A stretch of DNA of 36,642 nt from Sphingomonas sp. Leaf10 (GCF_001421245.1 NZ_LMKE01000031.1:115973-152614), one strand, 5' to 3'; counted from the first letter of the stretch, positions 1 to 8,142 are shown. The notes: generated from the letters alone by a model not told the origin. Numbers and translations are program-made.

Positions 1-150
1 GGTTGCGGTTTCCGAACCGTTCCCCGCGAAAGCGGCCTCATCCCGCGTTGCAACCGGACGAAGCCATAGCGCTGACGCGCAACAACATCCTCGAACGCAA
101 CCCCTTCGCGCCTCCGCGCCTTCGCGTGACCCCCCCTTCCTTCTTCTGCT
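1..150. repeat. Partial copy of dispersed repeat R1, upstream of thyA
   Basis: No gene is visible before thyA. On the minus strand, bases 150 to about 95 read TCACGCG-AGGCGCGGAGGCGCG-AGGGGTTGCGTTC, the same order of blocks as the left arm of the repeat at 3747-3922. The core is at about 95-150. Similarity fades towards base 1, although short blocks (GTTGCA, CGGGATGA) still recur, so the window probably opens inside the element and the second arm lies outside it. No promoter for thyA could be assigned here. Confidence 0.5.
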
Positions 151-171
151 TTGCGGTTTAAGACGACACCC

Positions 172-966
172 ATGACCCCTTACCTGGACCTGATGCAGCG
201 CGCCCTTACGCAAGGCGTTCCGACCGACGACCGGACCGGCGTGGGTACGCGGTCGGTGTTCGGGCATCAGATGCGCTTCGACCTGTCGGCGAGCTTTCCG
301 GTGCTGACGACCAAGAAGCTGCACCTGCGGTCGATCATCATCGAGTTGCTGTGGTTTCTGCGCGGCGACACCAATGTACGCTGGTTGCAGGAGCAGCGGG
401 TCAGCATCTGGGACGAATGGGCCGATGCCAACGGCGATCTCGGCCCGGTCTATGGCAAGCAATGGCGCGACTGGGAAACGAGCGACGGGCGGCATATCGA
501 CCAGATCGCCGAGCTGATCCACACCATCCGCACCAATCCCGCCTCGCGCCGGCAGATCGTGACCGCGTGGAATCCGGGTGAGTTGCAGGCGATGGCGCTC
601 AGCCCATGCCACTGCCTGTTCCAGACCTATGTCGCGAACGGCAAGCTGTCGTTGCAGCTGTATCAGCGCAGCGCCGACATCTTTCTGGGCGTGCCGTTCA
701 ATATCGCCAGCTATGCGCTGCTGACGCACATGCTCGCGCAGCAATGCGATCTGGAAGTCGGCGAGTTCATCTGGACCGGCGGCGATTGCCACCTGTACGA
801 GAACCATCTGGAACAGGCGCGCGAGCAGCTGACCCGCACGCCGGGACCGCTGCCCCGGCTGGAGATCGTGCGGAAGCCGGACGCGATCGACGGCTACCAA
901 CTCGAGGATTTCGTGCTGCACGATTATGTCGCGCAGCCGCATATCAAGGCGGCGGTGGCGATATGA
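172..966 (+). CDS. thyA: Thymidylate synthase ThyA
   Basis: Makes dTMP from dUMP, using methylene-tetrahydrofolate as both carbon donor and reductant and releasing dihydrofolate. The 264-residue product matches the usual ThyA length and can be followed without gaps against the E. coli protein as I remember it: DDRTGVGT near the N-terminus, [16 protein letters not shown], the catalytic cysteine at residue 146 in SPCHC, then [18 protein letters not shown], and the family ending KAAVAI. I take ATG 172 as the start; an in-frame TTG at 151 would add seven residues that the family lacks. The stop overlaps the folA start by 4 bp (ATGA), so the two are translationally coupled, which fits because FolA recycles the dihydrofolate made by ThyA. 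Confidence 0.97.
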   Translation: MTPYLDLMQRALTQGVPTDDRTGVGTRSVFGHQMRFDLSASFPVLTTKKLHLRSIIIELLWFLRGDTNVRWLQEQRVSIWDEWADANGDLGPVYGKQWRDWETSDGRHIDQIAELIHTIRTNPASRRQIVTAWNPGELQAMALSPCHCLFQTYVANGKLSLQLYQRSADIFLGVPFNIASYALLTHMLAQQCDLEVGEFIWTGGDCHLYENHLEQAREQLTRTPGPLPRLEIVRKPDAIDGYQLEDFVLHDYVAQPHIKAAVAI

Positions 967-1442
967 TCGACGCGATCCTCGCACGCGCCGACAATGGTGT
1001 GATCGGCGTCGATGGGGGGTTGCCATGGCACCTGCCCGCCGACCTCAAGCGGTTCAAGGCGCTGACCATGGGTCGGGCGATGGTCATGGGGCGCAAGACG
1101 TTCGAGAGCTTTCCGGCACCGCTGCCCGGCCGCCGGCATATCGTGCTGACCCGCGATCGCGACTGGCGGGCGGAGGGTGCCGAGGTCGCGCATGACGCCA
1201 ACGCGGCGCTGGCGCTGGCCGGACCCGATGCGGCGGTGATCGGCGGCGCGGAAATCATTGCGCTGTTACTGCCGCGGATCGAGCGGGTCGAACTGACCGA
1301 GGTCCATGCCGCACCAACCGGCGATGCAGTGGTGCCGCCCTTCACCGGCTGGCACGAAGCGTGGCGCGAGGATCACAGTGCGGACGGAGATCGTCCGGCG
1401 TACAGCTTCGTCACGTTGCTCCGCGCCGCCCCCAACCGCTAA
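963..1442 (+). CDS. folA: Dihydrofolate reductase
   Basis: Reduces dihydrofolate to tetrahydrofolate with NADPH. The 159-residue product has the usual bacterial length. The N-terminus has the [15 protein letters not shown] substrate loop with the catalytic acid at Asp27; [10 protein letters not shown] (NADPH site), then VLTRD and VIGGAEI follow in the expected order. The ATG lies inside the thyA stop (4-bp overlap), so the pair is an operon. The next gene begins 46 bp downstream, after a weak hairpin. Confidence 0.96.
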   Translation: MIDAILARADNGVIGVDGGLPWHLPADLKRFKALTMGRAMVMGRKTFESFPAPLPGRRHIVLTRDRDWRAEGAEVAHDANAALALAGPDAAVIGGAEIIALLLPRIERVELTEVHAAPTGDAVVPPFTGWHEAWREDHSADGDRPAYSFVTLLRAAPNR

Positions 1443-1451
1443 GGGACGGAT

Positions 1452-1471
1452 CGGCACCGAACCCGGTGCCG
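1452..1471 (+). terminator. Short hairpin after folA
   Basis: CGGCACC (1452-1458) pairs with GGTGCCG (1465-1471) around a 6-nt loop. There is no U tract after it and the next gene is close, so this is at best a weak attenuator or mRNA end. Confidence 0.25.
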
Positions 1472-1488
1472 CGGGGGCTAAATGACGG

Positions 1489-2685
1489 ATGCGTAAGGCG
1501 GTTTGGTGGGGCGTCGCGTTGCTGGCGGTTCTGGCGGCTGCCTTCTTCTCGCTGGCGCCGGGCATCGTCGAGCGATCGATGAACAAGGTCGAGCCTTCGG
1601 CGGCGCTGGCCAAGCGAATGGCTACGCCGCCGCGCCCCGGCTTTGCCGCGCCGATCGTCGACCTGCATGCCGATACGCTGCTGTGGTCGCGCGACCTGCT
1701 GACGCGGGCGACGCGGGGGCAGGTCGACCTGCCGCGATTGCAGGAGGGCGATGTCGCGCTCCAGATTTTCTCGTCGGTGACGAAGACGCCGCGCGGGCAG
1801 AATTACGAGGCGAATGACGGCGCCAGCGACAACATCACCCCGCTGGTGATCGCACAGTTGCAGCCGGTGCGGACCTGGGGATCGTTGCTCAACCGGTCGC
1901 TATGGCACGCCACCCGGTTGCGGCGGGCGGCGCGGGCATCAGGCGGGCAGTTGCGGGTGGTGACCAGTCCAGCCGAACTCGACGCGCTGCTGGCGGCGCG
2001 GGCGGTTGGCGGACCGGTGCGGCCGGTCGGGGGCATGTTGTCGATCGAGGGGCTGAACGGGCTGGACGGCGACCTGAGCAATCTCGACCGGCTGTATCGC
2101 AGCGGGTTTCGGATGGCCGGCCTCACCCATTTCTACGACAACGAGGTCGCCGGATCGATGCATGGCCGGGCCAAGCGCGGCCTGACCCCGTTCGGGCGGC
2201 AGGTCGTCGCGCGGATGGAGGCGATGGGCATGATCGTCGACGTCGCCCATGCCAGCCATGCCGCGCTGGCCGATGTGCTGGCGGTGGCAAAGCGGCCGGT
2301 GGTGTCGAGCCATGGCGGGGTGCAGGCAACGTGCCGGGTCAATCGCAACCTGACCGATGCCGAGGTGCGGGGCATTGCGCGCACCGGCGGGATCGTCGGC
2401 ATCGGATACTGGCCGGGCGCGGTGTGTTCGACCGATCCGGCCGCGATCGCCCGCGCCATCGTCCATGTCCGCGACGTCGCCGGGATCGATCATGTCGCGC
2501 TGGGGTCCGATTTCGACGGGGCGGTGACGACCGGGTTCGATACCGCGTGGGTCGCGCTGGTCGCCGAGGCGCTGCGAGCGCAGGGGCTGAACGAGGGCGC
2601 GATCGCCAAGGTCATAGGCGGCAACGCGTTGCGGGTGCTGCGCGCGGGCATGCAGCCCCTTTCGTCGGCGCGCGCCGGACGCTAG
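1489..2685 (+). CDS. M19 family (membrane) dipeptidase
   Basis: A zinc-dependent peptidase of family M19, expected to cut dipeptides, possibly including D-amino-acid ones. In the 398-residue product, residues 4-24 form a hydrophobic segment (signal anchor or signal peptide), so the enzyme probably acts outside the cytoplasm. The metal-site pattern is intact: His60 and Asp62 in LHADT, the Glu of LSIEGLNGL, the His of VDVAHAS, the His of VSSHGG, and the Asp of ALGSDFDGA near the end. It ends 9 bp before ribF and probably shares its transcript. Family membership is clear; the substrate is not. Confidence 0.9.
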   Translation: MRKAVWWGVALLAVLAAAFFSLAPGIVERSMNKVEPSAALAKRMATPPRPGFAAPIVDLHADTLLWSRDLLTRATRGQVDLPRLQEGDVALQIFSSVTKTPRGQNYEANDGASDNITPLVIAQLQPVRTWGSLLNRSLWHATRLRRAARASGGQLRVVTSPAELDALLAARAVGGPVRPVGGMLSIEGLNGLDGDLSNLDRLYRSGFRMAGLTHFYDNEVAGSMHGRAKRGLTPFGRQVVARMEAMGMIVDVAHASHAALADVLAVAKRPVVSSHGGVQATCRVNRNLTDAEVRGIARTGGIVGIGYWPGAVCSTDPAAIARAIVHVRDVAGIDHVALGSDFDGAVTTGFDTAWVALVAEALRAQGLNEGAIAKVIGGNALRVLRAGMQPLSSARAGR

Positions 2686-2694
2686 GGGGCGGCG

Positions 2695-3621
2695 ATGCAG
2701 CGTCTCGACGGAGGCGCGGCGATTCCGGCGGCGATGCGCGGGGGGATCGTCGCGCTCGGCAATTTCGACGGGTTCCATGCCGGGCACCAGGCGGTGGTCG
2801 CCCGCGTCGTCGCGCGCGCGCGCGCCGAAGGGCGGCCGGCGATCGTCGCGACGTTCGACCCGCATCCGCGCCGCTATTTCCAGCCACATCTACCGCCGTT
2901 GCGGCTGACCAATCTCGACCAGCGCGAGCGGTTGTTCGGCGAGGCCGGGGCCGACGCCATGCTGGTGTTCCACTTCGATGCGGCGCTGGCCGGACTGTCG
3001 GCGGAGGCGTTCGCGGCCGATCGACTGGCCGAAATGGTCGGGGCGGCGGGGGTGGTGACCGGCACCGACTTCACCTTCGGCAAGGGGCGTAGCGGCGATG
3101 TCGCGACGCTCGCGGCACTGGGCGAGCGATACGGCTTCGTGGCGGAGACGGTCGCGCCGGTCGGGGACGGGACGGCGGTGGTGTCGTCGTCGCGCATCCG
3201 CGATGCGCTTCGCGAAGGGCGTCCGCGTGAGGCGGCGGCGATGCTGACCCGGCCGTTCGCGGTCGAGGGCGTGGTCGAGCGGGGCGCGCAGCTGGGGCGG
3301 CAACTTGGGTATCCGACGGCGAACCTGTCGATGGGCAAGTATCTGCGGCCGGCCTACGGCATCTATGCGGTGACCGGGCGGTTGAGCGATGGCCGGGTGC
3401 TGAAGGGTGCGGCGAATCTGGGCATCCGGCCGACGATCGAGGGCGAGCCGATCGAGTTGCTCGAACCGTACTTCTTTGATTTTTCGGGCGATCTGTACGG
3501 GCAGACGATCGAAGTCGCGTTGATCGACTATCTGCGGGCGGAGGCGAAGTTCGAGTCGCTCGATGCGCTCAAGGTGCAGATGGCGTTGGATTGCGAACGC
3601 GCGCGGGCGATGCTGGGGTAG
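2695..3621 (+). CDS. ribF: Bifunctional riboflavin kinase/FAD synthetase RibF
   Basis: Phosphorylates riboflavin to FMN and then adenylylates it to FAD. The 308-residue product has the usual two-domain build. The N-terminal nucleotidyltransferase has GNFDGFHAGH at residues 22-31 and ATFDPHP, with VSSSRIRDALREG near residue 165. The C-terminal riboflavin kinase has LGYPTANL near 205, YGIYAVTG, AANLGIRPT, and the closing LRAEAKFESLDALK block. The start follows the dipeptidase stop by 9 bp. An internal ATG (codon 14) would remove residues normally present before the first motif. A repeat-bearing gap separates it from ileS. Confidence 0.95.
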   Translation: MQRLDGGAAIPAAMRGGIVALGNFDGFHAGHQAVVARVVARARAEGRPAIVATFDPHPRRYFQPHLPPLRLTNLDQRERLFGEAGADAMLVFHFDAALAGLSAEAFAADRLAEMVGAAGVVTGTDFTFGKGRSGDVATLAALGERYGFVAETVAPVGDGTAVVSSSRIRDALREGRPREAAAMLTRPFAVEGVVERGAQLGRQLGYPTANLSMGKYLRPAYGIYAVTGRLSDGRVLKGAANLGIRPTIEGEPIELLEPYFFDFSGDLYGQTIEVALIDYLRAEAKFESLDALKVQMALDCERARAMLG

Positions 3622-3746
3622 CGGCGGAAGTTGGCGAAGTTGACACGGTTCGTGGGTTGCTTCGGGCTGTTCGTTTCTATGTTTTCAGTAGCTTGGCGGG
3701 TTGGGTTGTCACTTTCGGGCGCGGAAGTTGGTGCCGGTGGCGTTTA

Positions 3747-3922
3747 GAAGAAGAAGTTGGTTCACGCGGAGGCGCGGAGGCGCGGAGGGGTTGCGTTCCG
3801 GGCGAGCGAGTCCGCGCCAGCGGCCTTGATCAGCGTTGCAGCGGGAGCAGCGTCTACCGGTCGCGGGCGAGTGCCGCAGACGGGACGTCCTCCGCGCCTC
3901 TGCGCGAACCAATCTTCTTCTT
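3747..3922. repeat. Dispersed inverted repeat R1 upstream of ileS
   Basis: The left arm (about 3747-3780) reads AGAAG...TTGGTTCACGCGGAGGCGCGGAGG. The right arm (about 3889-3922), read on the other strand, gives nearly the same sequence with a few mismatches, ending in AGAAAGAAGAAG. The arms enclose about 110 bp. The same core recurs at 95-150. Nothing resembling a transposase is linked to it, so it looks like a non-autonomous or REP-like intergenic element. Confidence 0.7.
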
Positions 3923-4004
3923 TCTGCCGATGCGGCAGCGATATCGACGATGCAAAGAACCTCGCCATCCTGATCGGTCGCCCGCGTGTAGGAAAGCGTC
4001 CCTT

Positions 4005-4037
4005 CGCGCCGCTATCAGCCGCTGGCGTAGCGGCGCG
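4005..4037 (+). promoter_or_regulatory. Hairpin in the probable ileS leader
   Basis: CGCGCCGCTA (4005-4014) pairs perfectly with TAGCGGCGCG (4028-4037) around a 13-nt loop, ending 25 nt before the ileS ATG. There is no U tract and no T-box motif, so it is not a clear terminator or known riboswitch. It may be a 5' UTR structure. Confidence 0.35.
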
Positions 4038-4062
4038 GCTTGGGCTAATCGCGGGCATTCCT

Positions 4063-6999
4063 ATGACCGATACGCCCCAACCACCGCGCGACTGGCGCGA
4101 CACCGTCTTCCTGCCGAAGACCGACTTCCCGATGAAGGCGGGCCTTGCCGCCAAGGAACCGGCGATCCTCGATCGCTGGGCGCGGATCGGGCTGTACGAG
4201 CGGCTGCGCGCCGAACGCGCGGGGCGCGAACGCTTCCTGCTGCACGACGGCCCGCCCTACGCCAATGGCGACATCCATATGGGCCATGCGATGAACAAGG
4301 TGCTGAAGGACATCGTCGTCCGCACCCAGTCGCTGATGGGCAAGGATGCGCCGTACATCCCCGGCTGGGATTGTCACGGCCTGCCGATCGAATGGAAGAT
4401 CGAGGAGGCGTATCGCGCCAAGAAGCGCAACAAGGACGAGGTGCCCCCGGCCGAGTTCCGCGCCGAATGCCGCGCCTATGCCGCCAAATGGGTCGATGTG
4501 CAGAAGGGCCAGTTCCAGCGGCTGGGCATCATGGGCGACTGGGAAGACCCCTATCTGACCATGAAGTTCGACGCCGAGGCGACCATCGCCGAGGAATTGT
4601 TGAAGTTCGCGATGAGCGGGCAACTCTATCGCGGGGCCAAGCCGGTGATGTGGTCGCCGGTCGAAAAGACCGCGCTGGCCGAGGCCGAGGTCGAATATGA
4701 GGATGTCGTGTCGACGCAGATCGACGTGGCGTTCGAGATTGTGGACGCGCCGAATGCGCCCGAACTGGTCGGCGCGCATGCGGTGATCTGGACGACCACG
4801 CCGTGGACGATCCCGGTCAATCAGGCTTTGGCCTATGGGCCGGACGTCGAGTATGTTTTGCTTCCGGCCAACGGAAAGCGCTACTTGGTTGCGCAACGGC
4901 TGGCGCAGCAGTTCGCTGACCGTGCCAATCTTGGATACTCTGATGTAACGGAGTTCTTCGATAAGTTTATCGAAGAGCGTGGCCAGTTCATTCGAGGCGC
5001 GGACCTTGCCGGCACAACCGCCCGTCACCCGATGCACGCACGCGGCGGGTTCTTTGCCAAGCCGCGTCCGCTGCTGCCGGGCGACTTCGTGACGACCGAT
5101 GCCGGTACCGGCCTCGTCCATATGGCCCCCGATCATGGCGAGGACGATTTCGAGCTGTGCAAGGCCCACGGCATCGAACCGGTCTTCGCGGTGCAGGGCG
5201 ATGGGCGGTATCGCGACGACTGGGCGTGGCTGGGCGGCGAAGGCAGCGTCATCAACCCGAAATTCGTTGCCGCCGGGCGTGGCGGCAAGCTGGAGGAAGG
5301 GCCGATCTGTCGCGACCTGCGCGAAGCGGGTGCGCTGCTGGCGGCGTCGGACGACTTTGCGCACAGCTATCCGCATAGCTGGCGGTCGAAGGCGAAGGTG
5401 ATTTTCCGCGCCACGCCGCAGTGGTTCATTCCGATGGACCGGCCGACCCAGAACGTCGCCCCAGCGCAGGCTGGGGCATCCGTCGGAGGCGCGGGCGATC
5501 CGATCCTGGCGAGCGTCGGGCTGGAGGGGCTTGAGACCCCAGCCTTCGCTGGGGTGACGCCTGCTTCGTCGAACGGTGCGACGCTCCGCGAGATCGCTAT
5601 GGATGCGATCGAACGGACGCGGTTCGTGCCGGAGAAGGGGCGCAACCGGATCGGGGCGATGGTGTCGGGGCGGCCGGACTGGGTCATCAGCCGGCAGCGG
5701 GCGTGGGGCGTGCCGATCGCGTTGTATGTGAACCGGGCGACCGGCGACTATCTGCGCGACGAGGCGGTCAATGCGCGCATTCTGGCAGCGTTCCGTGAGG
5801 GCGGGGCCGATGCGTGGTATGCGGCCGATCATCAGGCGCTGCTGGGGCTGGATTACGCGCTGGCCGACTATGAAGTCGTGACCGACATTCTCGACGTGTG
5901 GTTCGATTCGGGCTGCACCCATGTCTTCACCATCGAGAAGCGCTTCGGCGAGGGCACCCGCGCCAACCTGTATCTCGAAGGGTCGGACCAGCATCGTGGC
6001 TGGTTCCAGTCGTCGTTGCTCGAAAGCTGCGGGACGCGGGGGCAGGCGCCGTATGAGGCGGTGCTGACGCACGGCTTCGCGCTCGACGGCAATGGCCGGA
6101 AAATGTCGAAATCGCTCGGCAATGTCGTCGATCCGCTGAAGGTGATCGGCGAATCGGGTGCGGACATCCTGCGGCTGTGGGTCGCGCAGACCGATTATTT
6201 CGAGGATGTGCGGATCGGCAAGGAAGTGCTGGCCGGCACCGGCGATACCTATCGCAAGCTGCGCAACACGTTCCGGTACATGCTGGGCGCGCTCGATGGG
6301 TATAGCGAAGACGAGCGGGTGCCGGTGGCGGAGATGCCAGGGCTGGAACGCTATGTCCTGCACCTGCTGGGGCAGTTGGACACCGAATTGCGCTCGGCAG
6401 CCGAGGCGTTCGAGTTCAATCGCTATGCCCGCGCGTTGACCGATTTCGCGAACGAGGATCTGTCGGCGTTCTTCTTCGATATCCGCAAGGATTCGCTCTA
6501 TTGCGATGCGGAGGACGACGTGCGGCGGCGGGCGTATCGGACGGTGCTCAACGTGCTGTTCCACGCGCTGGTCCGCTACGCCGCGCCGATCCTGGCGTTC
6601 ACCGCCGAGGAAGTTTGGCAGGCGCGCTTCCCGAGTGAAGATGGGTCGGTGCATCTGCTCGAATGGCCCGAAGTGCCGCAGTTGCCCGCCGACCAGCCGC
6701 TCGGCACCGAATGGGCCGATGTGCGCCGGCTGCGGCAACAGGTGACCGAGGCGATCGAGCCGCTGCGTCGCGCCAAGACGGTGCGATCGAGCCTTGAGGC
6801 CGAAGTAACGGTGCCGACGCTGCCGCTGCCGGCCGACGAACTGGCCGAGTTGTTCATCGTGGCGAAAGTCGCCGCGGGCGATGGCGAGATCGCGGTGACC
6901 CGGACCGAGGAAGCCAAGTGTGGCCGTTGCTGGCGGCATCTGCCCGATGTGGCGGCGGACGGCGATCTGTGCGGACGGTGCGCGGAGGTGGTGGCGTGA
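4063..6999 (+). CDS. ileS: Isoleucyl-tRNA synthetase, with an in-frame palindromic repeat insert
   Basis: Charges tRNA-Ile with isoleucine and edits valine. The product is 978 residues. The class I signatures are HMGH at 72-75 and KMSKS at 680-684. WTTTPWTIPVNQ and DAGTGLVHMAPDHGEDDF mark the CP1 editing domain, and RPDWVISRQRAWGVP marks the core. A C-terminal zinc module CGRCWRHL...CGRC closes the protein. ATG 4063 is the start because the family begins near DWRDTVFLPKTDFPMK; the frame upstream is translated repeat. Residues about 462-503 are an insert encoded by two inverted palindromic repeats (separate entry). Bases about 4830-5010, in the editing domain, are unusually AT-rich. The stop overlaps the lspA start. 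All signature motifs are intact, so the enzyme is probably functional. Confidence 0.96.
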   Translation: MTDTPQPPRDWRDTVFLPKTDFPMKAGLAAKEPAILDRWARIGLYERLRAERAGRERFLLHDGPPYANGDIHMGHAMNKVLKDIVVRTQSLMGKDAPYIPGWDCHGLPIEWKIEEAYRAKKRNKDEVPPAEFRAECRAYAAKWVDVQKGQFQRLGIMGDWEDPYLTMKFDAEATIAEELLKFAMSGQLYRGAKPVMWSPVEKTALAEAEVEYEDVVSTQIDVAFEIVDAPNAPELVGAHAVIWTTTPWTIPVNQALAYGPDVEYVLLPANGKRYLVAQRLAQQFADRANLGYSDVTEFFDKFIEERGQFIRGADLAGTTARHPMHARGGFFAKPRPLLPGDFVTTDAGTGLVHMAPDHGEDDFELCKAHGIEPVFAVQGDGRYRDDWAWLGGEGSVINPKFVAAGRGGKLEEGPICRDLREAGALLAASDDFAHSYPHSWRSKAKVIFRATPQWFIPMDRPTQNVAPAQAGASVGGAGDPILASVGLEGLETPAFAGVTPASSNGATLREIAMDAIERTRFVPEKGRNRIGAMVSGRPDWVISRQRAWGVPIALYVNRATGDYLRDEAVNARILAAFREGGADAWYAADHQALLGLDYALADYEVVTDILDVWFDSGCTHVFTIEKRFGEGTRANLYLEGSDQHRGWFQSSLLESCGTRGQAPYEAVLTHGFALDGNGRKMSKSLGNVVDPLKVIGESGADILRLWVAQTDYFEDVRIGKEVLAGTGDTYRKLRNTFRYMLGALDGYSEDERVPVAEMPGLERYVLHLLGQLDTELRSAAEAFEFNRYARALTDFANEDLSAFFFDIRKDSLYCDAEDDVRRRAYRTVLNVLFHALVRYAAPILAFTAEEVWQARFPSEDGSVHLLEWPEVPQLPADQPLGTEWADVRRLRQQVTEAIEPLRRAKTVRSSLEAEVTVPTLPLPADELAELFIVAKVAAGDGEIAVTRTEEAKCGRCWRHLPDVAADGDLCGRCAEVVA
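5446..5571. repeat. REP-like palindrome doublet inserted in frame within ileS
   Basis: The first palindrome is GCCCCAGC (5458-5465), loop GCAG, GCTGGGGC (5470-5477). The second is ACCCCAGC (5536-5543), loop CTTC, GCTGGGGT (5548-5555). Each has a perfect 8-bp stem. Read on the opposite strand, the second unit (about 5535-5560) matches the first (about 5454-5479) at most positions, so they are two inverted copies. They read in frame as PAQAGA and PAFAGVTP. The stretch from residue 462 to 503 (126 nt) is my estimate of the total insert, because flanking MDRP and GATLREIAMDAIE rejoin as a normal IleS would. Confidence 0.75.
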
Positions 7000-7502
7000 T
7001 GCGGAGGATGGCGATCATCATCGCGCTGGTCGTCTTCGCGATCGACCAGTTGGTGAAATACTGGGTCACCGGGCCGATGGGCATCGATTATCCGGGTGCC
7101 GAGCTGAACGTGCTGCCGATCTTCACGCTGCGCTTCGTGCAGAATTTCGGCGTGTCGCTGGGGCTGTTGCAGGCGGGCAGCGAGACCGCGCGCTGGGCGC
7201 TGGTCGGCATGACCGCGCTGATCGCGACCGGGGTGGCGGTGTGGATCCGGCGCGAGACGCAGAAGCCCGAGCTGATCGGGCTGGGGCTGGTGCTCGGCGG
7301 GGCGCTGGGCAATATCGTCGACCGGGTACGCTTCGGCTATGTCGTCGATTATGCCGACCTGCATGTTTTCGGCTACAGCCTGTTTCTGGTATTCAACATC
7401 GCCGATGCGGCGATTTCGATCGGCGTCGTGATCCTGCTCGTCCGGGCATTGTTCACGCCCAAGCCGAAGACCGACGTTCCTGTGGAGAAGGCCAATGCGT
7501 AA
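6999..7502 (+). CDS. lspA: Lipoprotein signal peptidase (signal peptidase II)
   Basis: Inner-membrane aspartic protease that removes signal peptides from prolipoproteins. The 167-residue product has four hydrophobic segments (about 4-22, 65-84, 92-108, 128-150). The catalytic aspartates are Asp109 in GNIVDRVRFG and Asp136 in FNIADAAI, and FVQNFGVSLGLL corresponds to the conserved N-x-G-x-(S/A) segment. The ATG at 6999 overlaps the ileS TGA, the common ileS-lspA arrangement. Its 3' end overlaps the next gene, itself a lipoprotein, by 8 bp. Confidence 0.95.
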   Translation: MRRMAIIIALVVFAIDQLVKYWVTGPMGIDYPGAELNVLPIFTLRFVQNFGVSLGLLQAGSETARWALVGMTALIATGVAVWIRRETQKPELIGLGLVLGGALGNIVDRVRFGYVVDYADLHVFGYSLFLVFNIADAAISIGVVILLVRALFTPKPKTDVPVEKANA

Positions 7503-7896
7503 GTTCATCATTCTCGGCAGCCTGGGCCTGATCCTTGCCGGGTGTCAGGGCAACGCCCTCAACCGGTCGCGCCCCGACGAATTCGCGGTCGCGCGGCAGG
7601 CACCGCTGGTGATCCCGCCCGATTATTCGCTGGTGCCGCCGCAGCCGGGTGCTGCGCGCCCGCAGGATACCGCCGCCTCGACGCAGGCGATGCAGGCGCT
7701 GTTCGGCGGCCCGGCCCCACGCAGCGCGACCGAGCGGCTGACGCTGGAACAGGCGGGCAATGCCGACGCCGATACCGGTATCCGTTCGGGCGTGGCCGAT
7801 CCGGGGACCAACGTCGTCGACAAGGGCGCGACGACGCGCGACATCATCGCGGCACCGGCGGGCGATGGGCAGACCGCGCGGACGACCACGCCGTAA
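7495..7896 (+). CDS. DUF3035 lipoprotein (BamF-like)
   Basis: A 133-residue secreted lipoprotein. The signal peptide ends in the lipobox LAGC with Cys17 as the lipidation site. The first part of the mature region is RPDEFAVARQAPLVIPPDYSLVPPQPG, typical of DUF3035, the family that includes the BamF component described for the Caulobacter outer-membrane assembly complex. The remainder is low-complexity and Ala/Thr/Gly-rich. Its start lies within lspA (8-bp overlap), with GGAGAAG as the likely ribosome-binding site, so processing enzyme and substrate are co-expressed. Family membership is fairly secure; a role in outer-membrane assembly is inferred. Confidence 0.82.
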   Translation: MRKFIILGSLGLILAGCQGNALNRSRPDEFAVARQAPLVIPPDYSLVPPQPGAARPQDTAASTQAMQALFGGPAPRSATERLTLEQAGNADADTGIRSGVADPGTNVVDKGATTRDIIAAPAGDGQTARTTTP

Positions 7897-7915
7897 GGTT
7901 GGGGTTTGGGTTAGC

Positions 7916-7954
7916 GAAAAGGCCGGTCGCCCGAGATGGGTGGCCGGCCTTTTC
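7916..7954. terminator. Bidirectional intrinsic terminator after the lipoprotein gene
   Basis: GAAAAGGCCGG (7916-7926) pairs perfectly with CCGGCCTTTTC (7944-7954) around a 17-nt loop. The A and T runs lie on the stem ends, so it can act in both directions. It sits 20 bp after the + strand stop and beyond the end of the converging porin gene. Confidence 0.75.
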
Positions 7955-7995
7955 GTTTGAGTGGCGTTGGGTCTTGCGCCTCAACCCAACCCCCT

Positions 7996-8120
7996 CCCCG
8001 TTCGCTTCGAGCGGAGGTTCGAGCCTGTCGAGAACCGATGTCGAGAAGGCGGTGCCCCAAGCGACCCCGTTCTCGACTGCCGCTTCTCGACAAGCTCGAA
8101 GCTGCTCGAACCAAACGGGG
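7996..8120. repeat. Intergenic repeat family A, copy 1
   Basis: Left arm CCCCGTT...TTCGAGC...TGTCGAGAA, right arm TTCTCGAC...GCTCGAA...AACGGGG; reversed, they match at most positions over about 48 bp. Copies or half-copies recur at 11371-11421, 12884-13005, 31214-31250 and 31484-31530. Here it lies between convergent genes and is followed 22 bp later by a family B element. Apart from these repeats and the terminator at 7916-7954, I see nothing in 7897-8274. Confidence 0.8.
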
Positions 8121-8142
8121 AAGGCGTGACGTCAGGCCCGCA

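Larger units (their letters stand above)
3622..4062. other. ribF-ileS intergenic region (about 440 bp)
   Basis: No gene is supported. Bases 3622-3746 are somewhat AT-richer than the surroundings and contain TTGACA at 3640-3645 without a convincing -10 element at the right distance. An inverted repeat (R1) fills 3747-3922. Bases 3923-4062 hold a leader-like stretch with a 10-bp hairpin. The ileS frame stays open back to 3757, but that extension would be translated repeat, so I treat it as noncoding. Confidence 0.6.

Noticed and set aside
3640..3668. A promoter with TTGACA before ileS
   Set aside because: At 16-18 bp spacing there is only CGGGCT-like sequence and no acceptable -10.
3757..4062. 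A 102-residue N-terminal extension of IleS
   Set aside because: It translates an inverted repeat and has no match to the IleS start; ATG 4063 gives the usual family N-terminus.
4005..4062. A T-box riboswitch controlling ileS
   Set aside because: There is no T-box sequence, specifier loop or terminator, and T-boxes are not expected in this group.
5446..5571. An intein or group II intron in ileS
   Set aside because: The insert is only about 126 bp, lacks splicing blocks, and consists of two inverted palindromes that read through in frame.
4045..6939. A 964-codon open frame antisense to ileS
   Set aside because: High-GC codon bias leaves long open antisense frames. Its translation is rich in Arg, His and Gln and shows no family motif, whereas the + strand has complete IleS signatures.
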